Positions 44,620-51,851 of a stretch of 61,293 bases of DNA are shown piece after piece. A model generated the notes under the pieces. It was not told the DNA's origin. It was given only the letters and a program-made list of their open reading frames with translations, and ran no database searches. Made by a program: the position numbers and the translations under genes. Each line of letters opens with the position of its first letter. The first letter of the stretch is position 1. The stretch lies in NCBI GenBank assembly GCA_017439585.1, contig JAFSIV010000006.1, forward strand, positions 1-61,293, written 5' to 3'. The DNA is from Clostridia bacterium. Its GTDB lineage: Bacteria; Bacillota; Clostridia; Oscillospirales; Acutalibacteraceae.

Positions 44620-45384
44620 CTAATTATTCTTTTCGTAAATCACTTTTAAACCGTCTAAAAGAAGGTTTTCGTTATAAATAATGGTTTTCTTGCAGTGTTC
44701 AATAATCTGCTTTGAAAGACCGCCTGTTGCAACAACAGTAGGTGTTTCGCCAAGCTCTTTTTCAATGCTTTCTAATAAACCGTCTATCATAGCGGCAGTA
44801 CCATAAACCAAACCCGATTGCATACATTCAATCGTATTAGTTCCAATAACACTTTTTGGTGCTTCTATCGGAATTGAGGTTAGCTGAGAGGTGTTTTCGG
44901 TTAGGGCTTTAAGAGTAAGCCTAACACCTGCGGCAATAACGCCGCCTAAAAATGTTCCGTTACGGTCTAGAACGCTTATGGTCGAAGCGGTGCCCATATC
45001 AATAATAACGCAGGGCATAGTATAAGAATCCAACGCACCCACAGCACCTGCTACCAAGTCTGCGCCAAGCTGAGCAGGATTATCAATTTTAATATTAAGA
45101 CCTGTTTTAACTCCGGGCCCTAGCATTAAAGGAACAATATGGCAAAGTTTAGAAATTGCATTGCTGATACTTTGGCTAACAGGGGGAACGACCGAGGAAA
45201 TGATAGCATCCTCAATTTCAGTTATATCTATATCATAAAGTGATAGTATATTCTTAATTTCCACAGCATATTGGTCGGCAGTGTACCAAGTCTGAGTTGA
45301 AAGGCGCGCGGTGAATTTCAAAAGATTATTATCGTAAGCACCTAAGGTTATATTGGTATTACCGATATCAACTGTTAAAAGCAT
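44620..45384 (-). CDS. coaX: Type III pantothenate kinase
   Basis: I start at the ATG after AAGGAG, giving 254 residues, the usual CoaX size. ASKHA-fold motifs include LTVDIGNTNITLGAYD at the N-terminus, SSVVPPVSQ, GADLVAGAVGAL, CVIIDMGTASTISVLD and the ATGGLS near the end. It phosphorylates pantothenate to begin CoA synthesis and is the feedback-insensitive type. It is first in a reverse-strand operon with the ECF S component, lrp and an aminotransferase. Confidence 0.95.
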   Translation of the reverse strand: MLLTVDIGNTNITLGAYDNNLLKFTARLSTQTWYTADQYAVEIKNILSLYDIDITEIEDAIISSVVPPVSQSISNAISKLCHIVPLMLGPGVKTGLNIKIDNPAQLGADLVAGAVGALDSYTMPCVIIDMGTASTISVLDRNGTFLGGVIAAGVRLTLKALTENTSQLTSIPIEAPKSVIGTNTIECMQSGLVYGTAAMIDGLLESIEKELGETPTVVATGGLSKQIIEHCKKTIIYNENLLLDGLKVIYEKNN

Positions 45385-45451
45385 AAGTAATATCTCCTTT
45401 ATTAAGTATATTTTTATTATATATATTTTCAAAGAAAAATCAATAATTTTG

Positions 45452-45480
45452 TTGACAAATAATCAAAAAGTTGTTATAAT
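45452..45480 (+). promoter_or_regulatory. Promoter of rpsF-ssb-rpsR
   Basis: Perfect consensus: TTGACA at 45452-45457 and TATAAT at 45475-45480, 17-base spacer. Confidence 0.9.
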
Positions 45481-45486
45481 ACGAAA

Positions 45487-45568
45487 TGCTATATGGAAAA
45501 ATATGCTTTCCGTTAGCTCCTTGCTCCGTAGATTCGGGGCCAATAGTCCAAAGGGAGGTGCAAAGTAA
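45487..45568 (+). promoter_or_regulatory. Candidate S6:S18 autoregulatory leader of rpsF
   Basis: The 80-base 5' UTR contains CCGTTAGC and a GCTCC/GGGGC hairpin just before the GGGAGG ribosome binding site. Leaders of rpsF operons in many bacteria carry a CCG-containing hairpin bound by the S6:S18 complex to repress translation. The position and partial structure fit that motif; I have not verified the consensus. Confidence 0.4.
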
Positions 45569-45850
45569 ATGACCAATAAGTACGAGGCAGGCGTTATTTT
45601 CTCTGTTGCAAACGGCGAAGAAGCTACCGCAGCATTAAAAGAAAAGATTAACGACCTTATCGCAAAGAACGGTACCATTGAAAGCGTTGATGATTGGGGC
45701 AAGCGTCGTCTTGCATACCTTATCAATGATGAGGCTGAGGGTTACTATGTTTTCTTCAATTTTGAAAGCGAACCTGAGTTCCCCGCAGAGCTTGAGCGTA
45801 TCGTTAAGATTACCGATGGCGTTTTGCGCGTTATGGTAATTAAAAAGTAA
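45569..45850 (+). CDS. rpsF: 30S ribosomal protein S6
   Basis: The protein has 93 residues: YEAGVIFSVANGEEATAALK, DWGKRRLAYLINDEAEGYYV and VKITDGVLRVMVIKK are classic S6 features. It binds the 16S platform with S18. Highly expressed codon usage; first gene of the conserved rpsF-ssb-rpsR operon. Confidence 0.98.
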   Translation: MTNKYEAGVIFSVANGEEATAALKEKINDLIAKNGTIESVDDWGKRRLAYLINDEAEGYYVFFNFESEPEFPAELERIVKITDGVLRVMVIKK

Positions 45851-45864
45851 TGGAGGTTTAAATT

Positions 45865-46290
45865 ATGTTTAACTTAGTAGTTTTAACCGGTCGCTTAACA
45901 GCTGACCCTGAACTTAAAACAACCCCTAACGGCACATCTGTTACAACTTTCTCCATTGCTGTTGACCGCCGTTATCGTTCCGGTGAAGAGCGTCAGACCG
46001 ACTTTATTACTATTGTTGCTTGGCGTCAAACCGCAGAATTTGTTAGCAAATATTTCAAAAAAGGTAGTCTTATAGGTATTGAGGGTTCGATTCAGACCAG
46101 AAGATATCAGGATAAAGACGGTAATAACCGTAATGTTTTTGAAGTTGTTGCAAATAATGTTCAGTTTGTTGAATCAAAGCGCGATTCTGCTCCTGTAAAT
46201 AACGGTGCAGAGCCGGCATCTTTCAGCAATGCTGATGTAAATGATTTCGCCGATTTAGGCGATGCTACGGACGACGATTTGCCGTTCTAA
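45865..46290 (+). CDS. ssb: Single-stranded DNA-binding protein
   Basis: The protein has 141 residues: an OB-fold of about 105 (NLVVLTGRLTADPELKTT, FITIVAWRQTAEFVSKYF) then a short acidic tail ending DATDDDLPF, the interaction tip for repair and replication partners. Its place between rpsF and rpsR is the standard Firmicute arrangement and marks it as the main, essential SSB. Confidence 0.98.
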   Translation: MFNLVVLTGRLTADPELKTTPNGTSVTTFSIAVDRRYRSGEERQTDFITIVAWRQTAEFVSKYFKKGSLIGIEGSIQTRRYQDKDGNNRNVFEVVANNVQFVESKRDSAPVNNGAEPASFSNADVNDFADLGDATDDDLPF

Positions 46291-46317
46291 AAATATAAAA
46301 ATAAGGAGGCTTTTAAA

Positions 46318-46563
46318 ATGGAAAACGAGAGAAACGATAGACCTATGCACAAGAAACCGCGCAAAAAGGTTTGCCATTTCTGCGTTGATCGTGTTGAAAG
46401 CATTGATTATAAGGATGTTGCCCGTCTTCGCAAGTTCATTTCTGAGCGTGCTAAGATTTTACCTCGCCGTGCAACCGGCACCTGCGCTGCTCATCAGCGT
46501 GAGTTGACAACCGCTATCAAGCGTGCTCGTCAAATGGCTTTACTTCCTTATGTAAACGATTAA
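46318..46563 (+). CDS. rpsR: 30S ribosomal protein S18
   Basis: The protein has 81 residues with a basic N-terminus, KVCHFC and the conserved [20 protein letters not shown] and [19 protein letters not shown] blocks. The CxxC with a later Cys suggests the zinc-type S18. It binds with S6 to the 30S platform. AAGGAGG precedes the ATG. Confidence 0.98.
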   Translation: MENERNDRPMHKKPRKKVCHFCVDRVESIDYKDVARLRKFISERAKILPRRATGTCAAHQRELTTAIKRARQMALLPYVND

Positions 46564-46573
46564 TTGCAAATTT

Positions 46574-46606
46574 AAACCGTCCAAATTTATGGGCGGTTTT
46601 ATTTTT
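46574..46606 (+). terminator. Terminator of the rpsF operon
   Basis: AAACCGTCC/GGGCGGTTT stem (one G-U pair), 8-base loop, then TATTTTT. Confidence 0.85.
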
Positions 46607-46626
46607 GCGAAAAAGTTATATAATTG

Positions 46627-46655
46627 TTGAAAAAGGTCTCGAATTGGTGTATAAT
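46627..46655 (+). promoter_or_regulatory. Promoter of the peptide-binding lipoprotein gene
   Basis: TTGAAA at 46627-46632 and TATAAT at 46650-46655 with 17 bases between. Confidence 0.8.
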
Positions 46656-46687
46656 ATATAAAGTAAAATCTTTGAAAGGAAAGCCTT

Positions 46688-48166
46688 ATGATTAAAAAAA
46701 TACTGGCGCTTTTTCTTTGTGTTTTGTTTTGTATATCATTTATAGGTTGCGATAGCACCAAAAATGCTTACATATATTTTGAACTGCCAAAAACACCGTC
46801 TACTCTTGACCCTCAGATAGCTAGTGAAGATAGCGAGCTTTTAATAATTAAAAATATTTTCGAAGGTCTTGTTCGTTATAACGAAAAGGGTGAAATAGTT
46901 TGCGGTGTTGCTGAAAGCTATGAAAAATCGGGACTTGAATATACCTTTAAGCTTAGAGATAATGCCGTTTGGAGCGATGGCGAAAAAATAACCGCAGAAG
47001 ATTTCGAATATGCCATAAAAAGAGCAATTAATCCCGAAACGAAGGCTCCGTTTGCTTCAAGACTGTTTTGCATAAAAGGTGCAAAATCAGTTAATGAAGG
47101 ACAAGCAGGGTTAAATTTAGTAGCTTGCAAAGCGGTTAACAAAACAACCCTTAAAATCACTCTTGAAACAGAAAACGAAAACTTTTTAGATACGCTTACA
47201 ACCTCGGTTGCTATGCCTTGCAGAGAAAGCTTTTTTATTGAGTCGGCAGGGAAATACGGTTTGTTTGCTGATAAAATTTTAAGTAACGGAAGTTATAGGC
47301 TTAGCCGTTGGCGCAAAGACCCGTTTGGAATAAGACTTTATAGAAACGAAGAATATAACGGCGAAATTGAGGCAAATAATGCGGCGGTTTTCTTAACCTG
47401 TGATAAAGACGAAACCCCTATTGACAGGCTTGTTGATAATAATGTTGATATGGCTTTTATTGATAGTGCATTAATTCAAAAGCTTGATAATGCGGGACTT
47501 AATTATTCTGAGATAGAAAACATTTGTTGGGTTTTAACCTTTGGAGATGAATTTCCGCAAAATTTAAGAAAATCTCTTTCCTTGCTTGTAGGTGGAGAGG
47601 TCTTTTCAAATAATCTGCCCCGTGGATATTCGGTTGCAAATTCAGTTTATCCTAAAATTTTCGATATTCAATCAACCTCGGTCGGTATGACGGTCTATAA
47701 TTCTAAAACCGCAAAAGAGCTCTATAAGTCAGCTATTGGCTATTATGAAGACTCTAAATTCCCGTCGGATATTATTTTATATTATTATGATGACGGATAT
47801 ATTAAAAATATCGTTACCGATATTGTAGGGCATTGGCAGAGCAATCTATCAGCTTTTGTTAATATAGAATCGGTTAGCGATAGCGGGCTTTTAGAGTCTC
47901 AGCTTATTAATCAGGATTACCCAATGGCTATTTTCCCGATTAAAGCCGAAAGCAGAAGGCTTGCCGAGTATCTGAAAAAATTCGGTGTTGATTATTCTAA
48001 TCAATCTGTAAGCTCGATTCAACAGGAGCTTTTAAAATCAAACAATATAGTACCGATTATGTTTCAAAATACTGTTTTGGGATATTCAAAGGCGCTAAGC
48101 AATGTTAAAACCGTTAGTGGAGACGGTTATGTTGATTTTGCATTTATAATTAAAGAGGAATCTTAA
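46688..48166 (+). CDS. Oligopeptide-type ABC substrate-binding lipoprotein
   Basis: This 492-residue protein has a signal peptide MIKKILALFLCVLFCISFIG with Cys21 as lipid anchor, then the family 5 solute-binding fold (TLDPQIASEDSELLIIKNIF, EGLVRYNEKG, VWSDGEKITAEDFEYAIKRA). It would bind peptides or nickel-like cargo outside the membrane, but no permease or ATPase genes are adjacent, so it is an orphan binding protein. It is followed 16 bases later by a cysteine hydrolase gene, with which it may be co-transcribed. Confidence 0.9.
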   Translation: MIKKILALFLCVLFCISFIGCDSTKNAYIYFELPKTPSTLDPQIASEDSELLIIKNIFEGLVRYNEKGEIVCGVAESYEKSGLEYTFKLRDNAVWSDGEKITAEDFEYAIKRAINPETKAPFASRLFCIKGAKSVNEGQAGLNLVACKAVNKTTLKITLETENENFLDTLTTSVAMPCRESFFIESAGKYGLFADKILSNGSYRLSRWRKDPFGIRLYRNEEYNGEIEANNAAVFLTCDKDETPIDRLVDNNVDMAFIDSALIQKLDNAGLNYSEIENICWVLTFGDEFPQNLRKSLSLLVGGEVFSNNLPRGYSVANSVYPKIFDIQSTSVGMTVYNSKTAKELYKSAIGYYEDSKFPSDIILYYYDDGYIKNIVTDIVGHWQSNLSAFVNIESVSDSGLLESQLINQDYPMAIFPIKAESRRLAEYLKKFGVDYSNQSVSSIQQELLKSNNIVPIMFQNTVLGYSKALSNVKTVSGDGYVDFAFIIKEES

Positions 48167-48182
48167 ATGAGGAGGGGATTTT

Positions 48183-48749
48183 ATGGAGTATACCAATGAA
48201 AGCAGAATATTTATTGTTGTCAGCCAAACGGGAACAATGCTTTCGCGTGTTTTAAAAATTTTAACAGGCGCTAAATATAACCACGCTTCAATTAGCTTTT
48301 ATGAAGATTTAGAGCTTATGTATTCCTTTGGAAGACTTAATCCATATAACCCCTTCCGTGGCGGTTTTGTTGAAGAATCTCCTAATTTCGGAACCTTTAA
48401 GAGATTTAAAAATACAGATATTTTAGTGCTTTCTATTGATGTTGGAAATAAAACTCATAATGAAATTTACGATACTATTCAAAATATGAAATTACATAGA
48501 AAAGAATATCATTATAATTACAGGGGATTGTTTTTAGCAACATTTAAACTTTGTATTAAAAACGATAAGCATTATTACTGTTCTGAATTTGTTAGAGATG
48601 TTTTGCAGGAATTTAGAATTGACGGAAGTAATAATATACCTGATATTGTAAAACCGATTGACTTTTTGGATATACCCGCAGATGTTATTTACGAGGGCAA
48701 GCTAAAAAATTATAAAATAAAAAATTCAGAATTTTCTCATAAATATTAA
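48183..48749 (+). CDS. Permuted NlpC/P60-like cysteine hydrolase (YiiX/YebB type)
   Basis: This 188-residue protein lacks a signal peptide. The order of catalytic residues is circularly permuted relative to classical NlpC/P60: His in KYNHASISFYED (near residue 37) precedes the nucleophile Cys in HYYCSEFVRDVL (near residue 138). Such permuted papain-fold proteins act on lipids, peptides or as amidases; the substrate here is unknown. A GAGGGG ribosome binding site and 16-base gap link it to the binding protein gene. Confidence 0.78.
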   Translation: MEYTNESRIFIVVSQTGTMLSRVLKILTGAKYNHASISFYEDLELMYSFGRLNPYNPFRGGFVEESPNFGTFKRFKNTDILVLSIDVGNKTHNEIYDTIQNMKLHRKEYHYNYRGLFLATFKLCIKNDKHYYCSEFVRDVLQEFRIDGSNNIPDIVKPIDFLDIPADVIYEGKLKNYKIKNSEFSHKY

Positions 48750-48793
48750 AGAGCATTTTTCGATTTTTATTTCGAATAAATGCTCTTTTTTTT
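48750..48793 (+). terminator. Terminator after the cysteine hydrolase gene
   Basis: AGAGCATTT/AAATGCTCT outer stem with an inner TCGA/TCGA pairing, then nine T residues. Confidence 0.88.
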
Positions 48794-48802
48794 ATACTTT
48801 TT

Positions 48803-48835
48803 ATGACATTTTTTTAAACATTTAAGTATTATAAT
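48803..48835 (+). promoter_or_regulatory. Candidate promoter of spoIIGA-sigE with extended spacing
   Basis: ATGACA at 48803-48808 and TATAAT at 48830-48835 are 21 bases apart. The B. subtilis spoIIG promoter also has an unusually long spacer (22) and depends on Spo0A. I do not see a clean TGTCGAA box; two TTCGA segments lie in the adjacent terminator. Confidence 0.4.
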
Positions 48836-48859
48836 TAAAAAGTATAAAGGATGATTTGT

Positions 48860-49675
48860 GTGATAATTTATGTTGATATTTTAATAATTATAAATTTAAT
48901 TGTTAATTATTTTTTGCTAAAAGCTTCCGAGAAGCTGCTTAGAAAAAAACTTAAATTTTATAGAACAGTATTGTCAGCATTGATAGGCGCATTATCCTCG
49001 CTATACATATTTTTGCCTATAAGCAATATATTTCTTGATTTAGTATTTAAACTGATTTTATGCTTAATTATGACCGCTGTGGCTTTTGGAATACCGAATT
49101 TCAAAGGCTATATAAAATCGGTATTCATGCTATTTTTTGTTACTTTTTTATTTGCAGGTATTATGATGGCGGTTTTTCAAATTTTTAAACCGAGTGGTAT
49201 GTATGCAGAAAAGTTTATAGTGTATTTTAATATTTCTCCTATATTTTTAGTTTTGTTAACGGTTGTATTTTATTTGATTTTAAGTATAAGTATAAAGCTT
49301 TTTGGTAGAATAGCACCGTATTCTAAAAGATGCAAAATTAATGTGTTTTATGATAATAAAAGTTTAACGCTTGATGCTTTGATAGATACGGGAAATTCTT
49401 TGACCGATGTTTTCGGCTCTTCTGAAATTATAATAGTTGATAAGAATTTTGTTGAAAAATTTTTAAATGGAATAGAAAAAATGAATAACCGATTTAGAGT
49501 TATACCCTTTAAATCTGTTTCGGGTGATGATTTGCTTGACGGTTACAGAATGGATAGGGCAGAGGTTTTAAACAATAATAAAAAAATTGAGCTAAAATCA
49601 CCTATAATCGCATTATCAAAAACCAAGATAGAGGAAGATTTCAATGCGATTATTAATCCGCAAATTTTAGATTAG
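48860..49675 (+). CDS. spoIIGA: Sigma-E processing peptidase SpoIIGA
   Basis: I choose GTG at 48860 because AAAGG lies nine bases upstream; the ATG at 48851 abuts the ribosome binding site. This gives 271 residues: five membrane segments in the first 150 and a cytoplasmic aspartic-protease half with [10 protein letters not shown] (catalytic Asp176) and IVNPQIL-like ending (INPQILD). It dimerises and removes the pro-sequence of sigma-E, which is encoded next, in the mother cell. The gap to sigE is ten bases. Confidence 0.93.
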   Translation: MIIYVDILIIINLIVNYFLLKASEKLLRKKLKFYRTVLSALIGALSSLYIFLPISNIFLDLVFKLILCLIMTAVAFGIPNFKGYIKSVFMLFFVTFLFAGIMMAVFQIFKPSGMYAEKFIVYFNISPIFLVLLTVVFYLILSISIKLFGRIAPYSKRCKINVFYDNKSLTLDALIDTGNSLTDVFGSSEIIIVDKNFVEKFLNGIEKMNNRFRVIPFKSVSGDDLLDGYRMDRAEVLNNNKKIELKSPIIALSKTKIEEDFNAIINPQILD

Positions 49676-49685
49676 GAGAATATTT

Positions 49686-50378
49686 ATGAGATTTATATTT
49701 TTTATAAAAAAGCTATATTTAAAAATATTTAAACCAAATCCAACATTTTACATAAACGGTCCTGAAACATTACCTGAGCCTTTAAGTGCAGAAACCGAAC
49801 AGAAATTACTTAAAGAAAACACCCAAAAAAGCCGTGATTTGCTTATTGTTCATAATTTGCGGTTGGTGGTTTATATTGCCAAAAAATTTGATACCAGTTC
49901 GGTTGGAATTGAAGATTTAATATCAATAGGCACAATAGGTCTTATAAAGGCGGTTAACACCTTTTGCGCTGACCGAAATATCAAGCTTGCAACATACGCT
50001 TCAAGATGTATTGAAAATGAGATACTTATGTATTTAAGAAAAACATCCTCGCATAAAAACGAAATTTCAATTGATGAGCCTTTAAATATTGATTGGGACG
50101 GAAACGAGCTTTTGCTTTCGGATGTTTTAGGGAGCGATGGGGATGAAATCGGCAGGGAAATCGAGCTTGAAGATGAACGGTTTCAGCTAAATTCTTTTGT
50201 TGATTTACTGCCTGTTAGAGAAAAGCAGATTATGGAAATGCGGTTTGGTATGAACGGTTATAGCGAGTATACACAAAAGCAGGTTGCAGATACTCTGGGT
50301 ATTTCTCAGTCTTATATTTCGAGACTTGAAAAAAGGATAATTAACAAGCTTAAAAAACAGATTGAAAAAGCTGTTTGA
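49686..50378 (+). CDS. sigE: Sporulation sigma factor sigma-E
   Basis: The protein has 230 residues with a pro-sequence of about 23 ([20 protein letters not shown]) before [13 protein letters not shown], which aligns with the B. subtilis pro-sigma-E cleavage area. Region 2 has [27 protein letters not shown] and [18 protein letters not shown]; region 4 has [13 protein letters not shown] and [17 protein letters not shown]. It directs early mother-cell transcription after SpoIIGA processing. In many Clostridia sigG follows; here it does not. Confidence 0.96.
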   Translation: MRFIFFIKKLYLKIFKPNPTFYINGPETLPEPLSAETEQKLLKENTQKSRDLLIVHNLRLVVYIAKKFDTSSVGIEDLISIGTIGLIKAVNTFCADRNIKLATYASRCIENEILMYLRKTSSHKNEISIDEPLNIDWDGNELLLSDVLGSDGDEIGREIELEDERFQLNSFVDLLPVREKQIMEMRFGMNGYSEYTQKQVADTLGISQSYISRLEKRIINKLKKQIEKAV

Positions 50379-50390
50379 ATATGGTATAAT
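50362..50390 (+). promoter_or_regulatory. Promoter inside the 3' end of sigE
   Basis: TTGAAA at 50362-50367 and a perfect TATAAT at 50385-50390, 17-base spacer. It would drive the DUF1294 and cyclophilin genes independently of sporulation. Confidence 0.7.
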
Positions 50391-50431
50391 TAAAAAAATA
50401 TTAATATCGCATCCTCTTATTATTTTAATAG

Positions 50432-50710
50432 ATGGTGATTATTATTTTATATCTGGGTATTTATGTGATTTTGATTAATATTTTAGCTATAACCCTATGT
50501 GTTTACGATAAATTAATGGCTAAAATGAGAAAAATGAGAATAAAAGAGCTGAACTTAATCGTGGTTAGTCTTTTAGGTGGTAGCTTCGGTATGTTAATGG
50601 CTATGCATATAGCCCATCATAAAACCCGCAAACCAATGTTTAAGTATGGTGTACCTTTTCTTGTTATTATTCATATTTTAATTATTATATTATTACATAT
50701 TTATTTTTAA
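50432..50710 (+). CDS. DUF1294 small membrane protein
   Basis: The protein has 92 residues with two to three membrane segments and the family core VYDKLMAKM, RIKELNLIVVSLLGGSFGML and HHKTRKPMF. Function is unknown in the family. The ribosome binding site is weak, and GTG one codon downstream is an alternative start. It is co-oriented with and 12 bases before the cyclophilin gene. Confidence 0.82.
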   Translation: MVIIILYLGIYVILINILAITLCVYDKLMAKMRKMRIKELNLIVVSLLGGSFGMLMAMHIAHHKTRKPMFKYGVPFLVIIHILIIILLHIYF

Positions 50711-50722
50711 GGAGATTTTAAA

Positions 50723-51319
50723 ATGTCAGATTTTCAACTTTCAGCAGTAGCTTCGGGTGATACTGTTGCAACCTTTAAAACTAATATGGGAGATATTAAG
50801 GTTAAATTATTTCCTGAGATTGCCCCAAAAACCGTAGAAAATTTTACAACACACGCTAAAAACGGTTATTATAACGGTTTGATTTTTCATAGAGTTATTA
50901 AAGATTTTATGATTCAAGGCGGAGATCCAACAGGTACCGGTATGGGTGGCGAGTCTATTTGGGGACCAAAATTTGAGGACGAATTTTCTCCAAAGCTTCA
51001 TAATTTCTGCGGTGCTCTTTCAATGGCGAATGCAGGCCCTAACACTAATGGCAGCCAGTTCTTTATTGTTGAGGCAACAAGCGTTCCTGAGCATCTTTTA
51101 GCTCAAATGAGGGATATGCCTGAGGCTTTTCCTGAGTCTTGTGTCGAAGCTTATGAAAAGCTAGGTGGAACTCCTTGGCTTGATTTCCGTCATACTGTGT
51201 TCGGTCAGGTGTTTGAAGGTATGGAGGTTGTTCATAATATTGCTTCTGTTAAGGTAGGCTCTGCTGATAAGCCCTGTGAGGATGTTATTATTGAAACAAT
51301 AATTATCGAAGAAATTTAA
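50723..51319 (+). CDS. ppiB: Cyclophilin-type peptidyl-prolyl isomerase
   Basis: The protein has 198 residues without a signal peptide, so it is cytosolic. Cyclophilin motifs: [19 protein letters not shown] with the catalytic Arg, [20 protein letters not shown] and [15 protein letters not shown]. An insert of about 25 residues ([19 protein letters not shown]) lies between the last two motifs, as in several clostridial homologues. It speeds proline isomerisation in folding proteins. AAGGAG precedes the ATG. Confidence 0.95.
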   Translation: MSDFQLSAVASGDTVATFKTNMGDIKVKLFPEIAPKTVENFTTHAKNGYYNGLIFHRVIKDFMIQGGDPTGTGMGGESIWGPKFEDEFSPKLHNFCGALSMANAGPNTNGSQFFIVEATSVPEHLLAQMRDMPEAFPESCVEAYEKLGGTPWLDFRHTVFGQVFEGMEVVHNIASVKVGSADKPCEDVIIETIIIEEI

Positions 51320-51329
51320 AAAATTGAAT

Positions 51330-51372
51330 AAACCTCCTGTTTGCGATAAAAATACAAACGGGAGGTTTTTTC
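51330..51372 (+). terminator. Terminator of ppiB that contains the spoVAC ribosome binding site
   Basis: A 13-bp stem (51331-51343 with 51355-51367, one G-U pair) ends in six T. The 3' arm includes GGGAGG, which is the only ribosome binding site for spoVAC seven bases before its ATG. Transcripts from upstream would therefore fold this site away. Confidence 0.88.
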
Positions 51373-51816
51373 ATGAAAATTAAAAAGGAAGAATATTCAA
51401 AACTCGTTAAAAAGGCTTCGCCGCCGTCTCCTAAAATAAAGGATTTTATCTTTGCCTTTGTTGTTGGCGGTTTGATTTGCGTGATAGGGGAGCTTTTATT
51501 CGAATTATACTTATATTTGGGACTTTTTGAAAAACAGGTAAAAATGGCAGTTCCCGTAACCTTAATTTTTATAGCAGCACTTCTGACAGGACTTAAAATT
51601 TTTGATAAAATTGCAAAGCGTGCGGGTGCGGGAACCTTAGTGCCGATAACAGGCTTTGCTAATGCGGTTGTTTCTCCTGCAATAGAGTTTAAAAAAGAGG
51701 GGTTTGTATTAGGCGTTGGTGCTAATATGTTCAAAATAGCAGGTCCTGTGATTGTGTATGGTACGGTAGCGAGTGTGGTGTATGGAATAATTTATTGGAT
51801 AACAACAATATTGTAA
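51373..51816 (+). CDS. spoVAC: Stage V sporulation protein AC
   Basis: This 147-residue protein has three to four membrane segments and the strongly conserved AGAGTLVPITGFANAV, SPAIEFKKEGFVLGVGANMF and IAGPVIVYGTVASVVYGIIY blocks. SpoVAC is a channel protein for dipicolinic acid uptake into and release from the spore. spoVAD and spoVAE normally follow; here they do not. Instead four partial copies of this gene's 3' end recur over the next 9 kb, separating unrelated gene modules, so its 3' end appears to be an insertion hotspot. The intact gene is the donor-like reference for those copies. Confidence 0.95.
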   Translation: MKIKKEEYSKLVKKASPPSPKIKDFIFAFVVGGLICVIGELLFELYLYLGLFEKQVKMAVPVTLIFIAALLTGLKIFDKIAKRAGAGTLVPITGFANAVVSPAIEFKKEGFVLGVGANMFKIAGPVIVYGTVASVVYGIIYWITTIL

Positions 51817-51820
51817 CACA

Positions 51821-51849
51821 AAAGGCTTGACCAAATCGGTCAAGCCTTT
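51821..51849. terminator. Terminator at the left edge of island module A
   Basis: A 12-bp perfect stem AAAGGCTTGACC/GGTCAAGCCTTT starts five bases after the spoVAC stop. It can end spoVAC on one strand and the rhamnosidase gene on the other. The same 12-bp arms recur at 56288-56315. Confidence 0.88.
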
Positions 51850-51851
51850 CA

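Noticed and set aside
45463-45726. Reverse-strand reading frame opposite the rpsF leader and start
   Set aside because: It is antisense to the perfect rpsF promoter and to S6, lacks a ribosome binding site, and has no recognisable domain.
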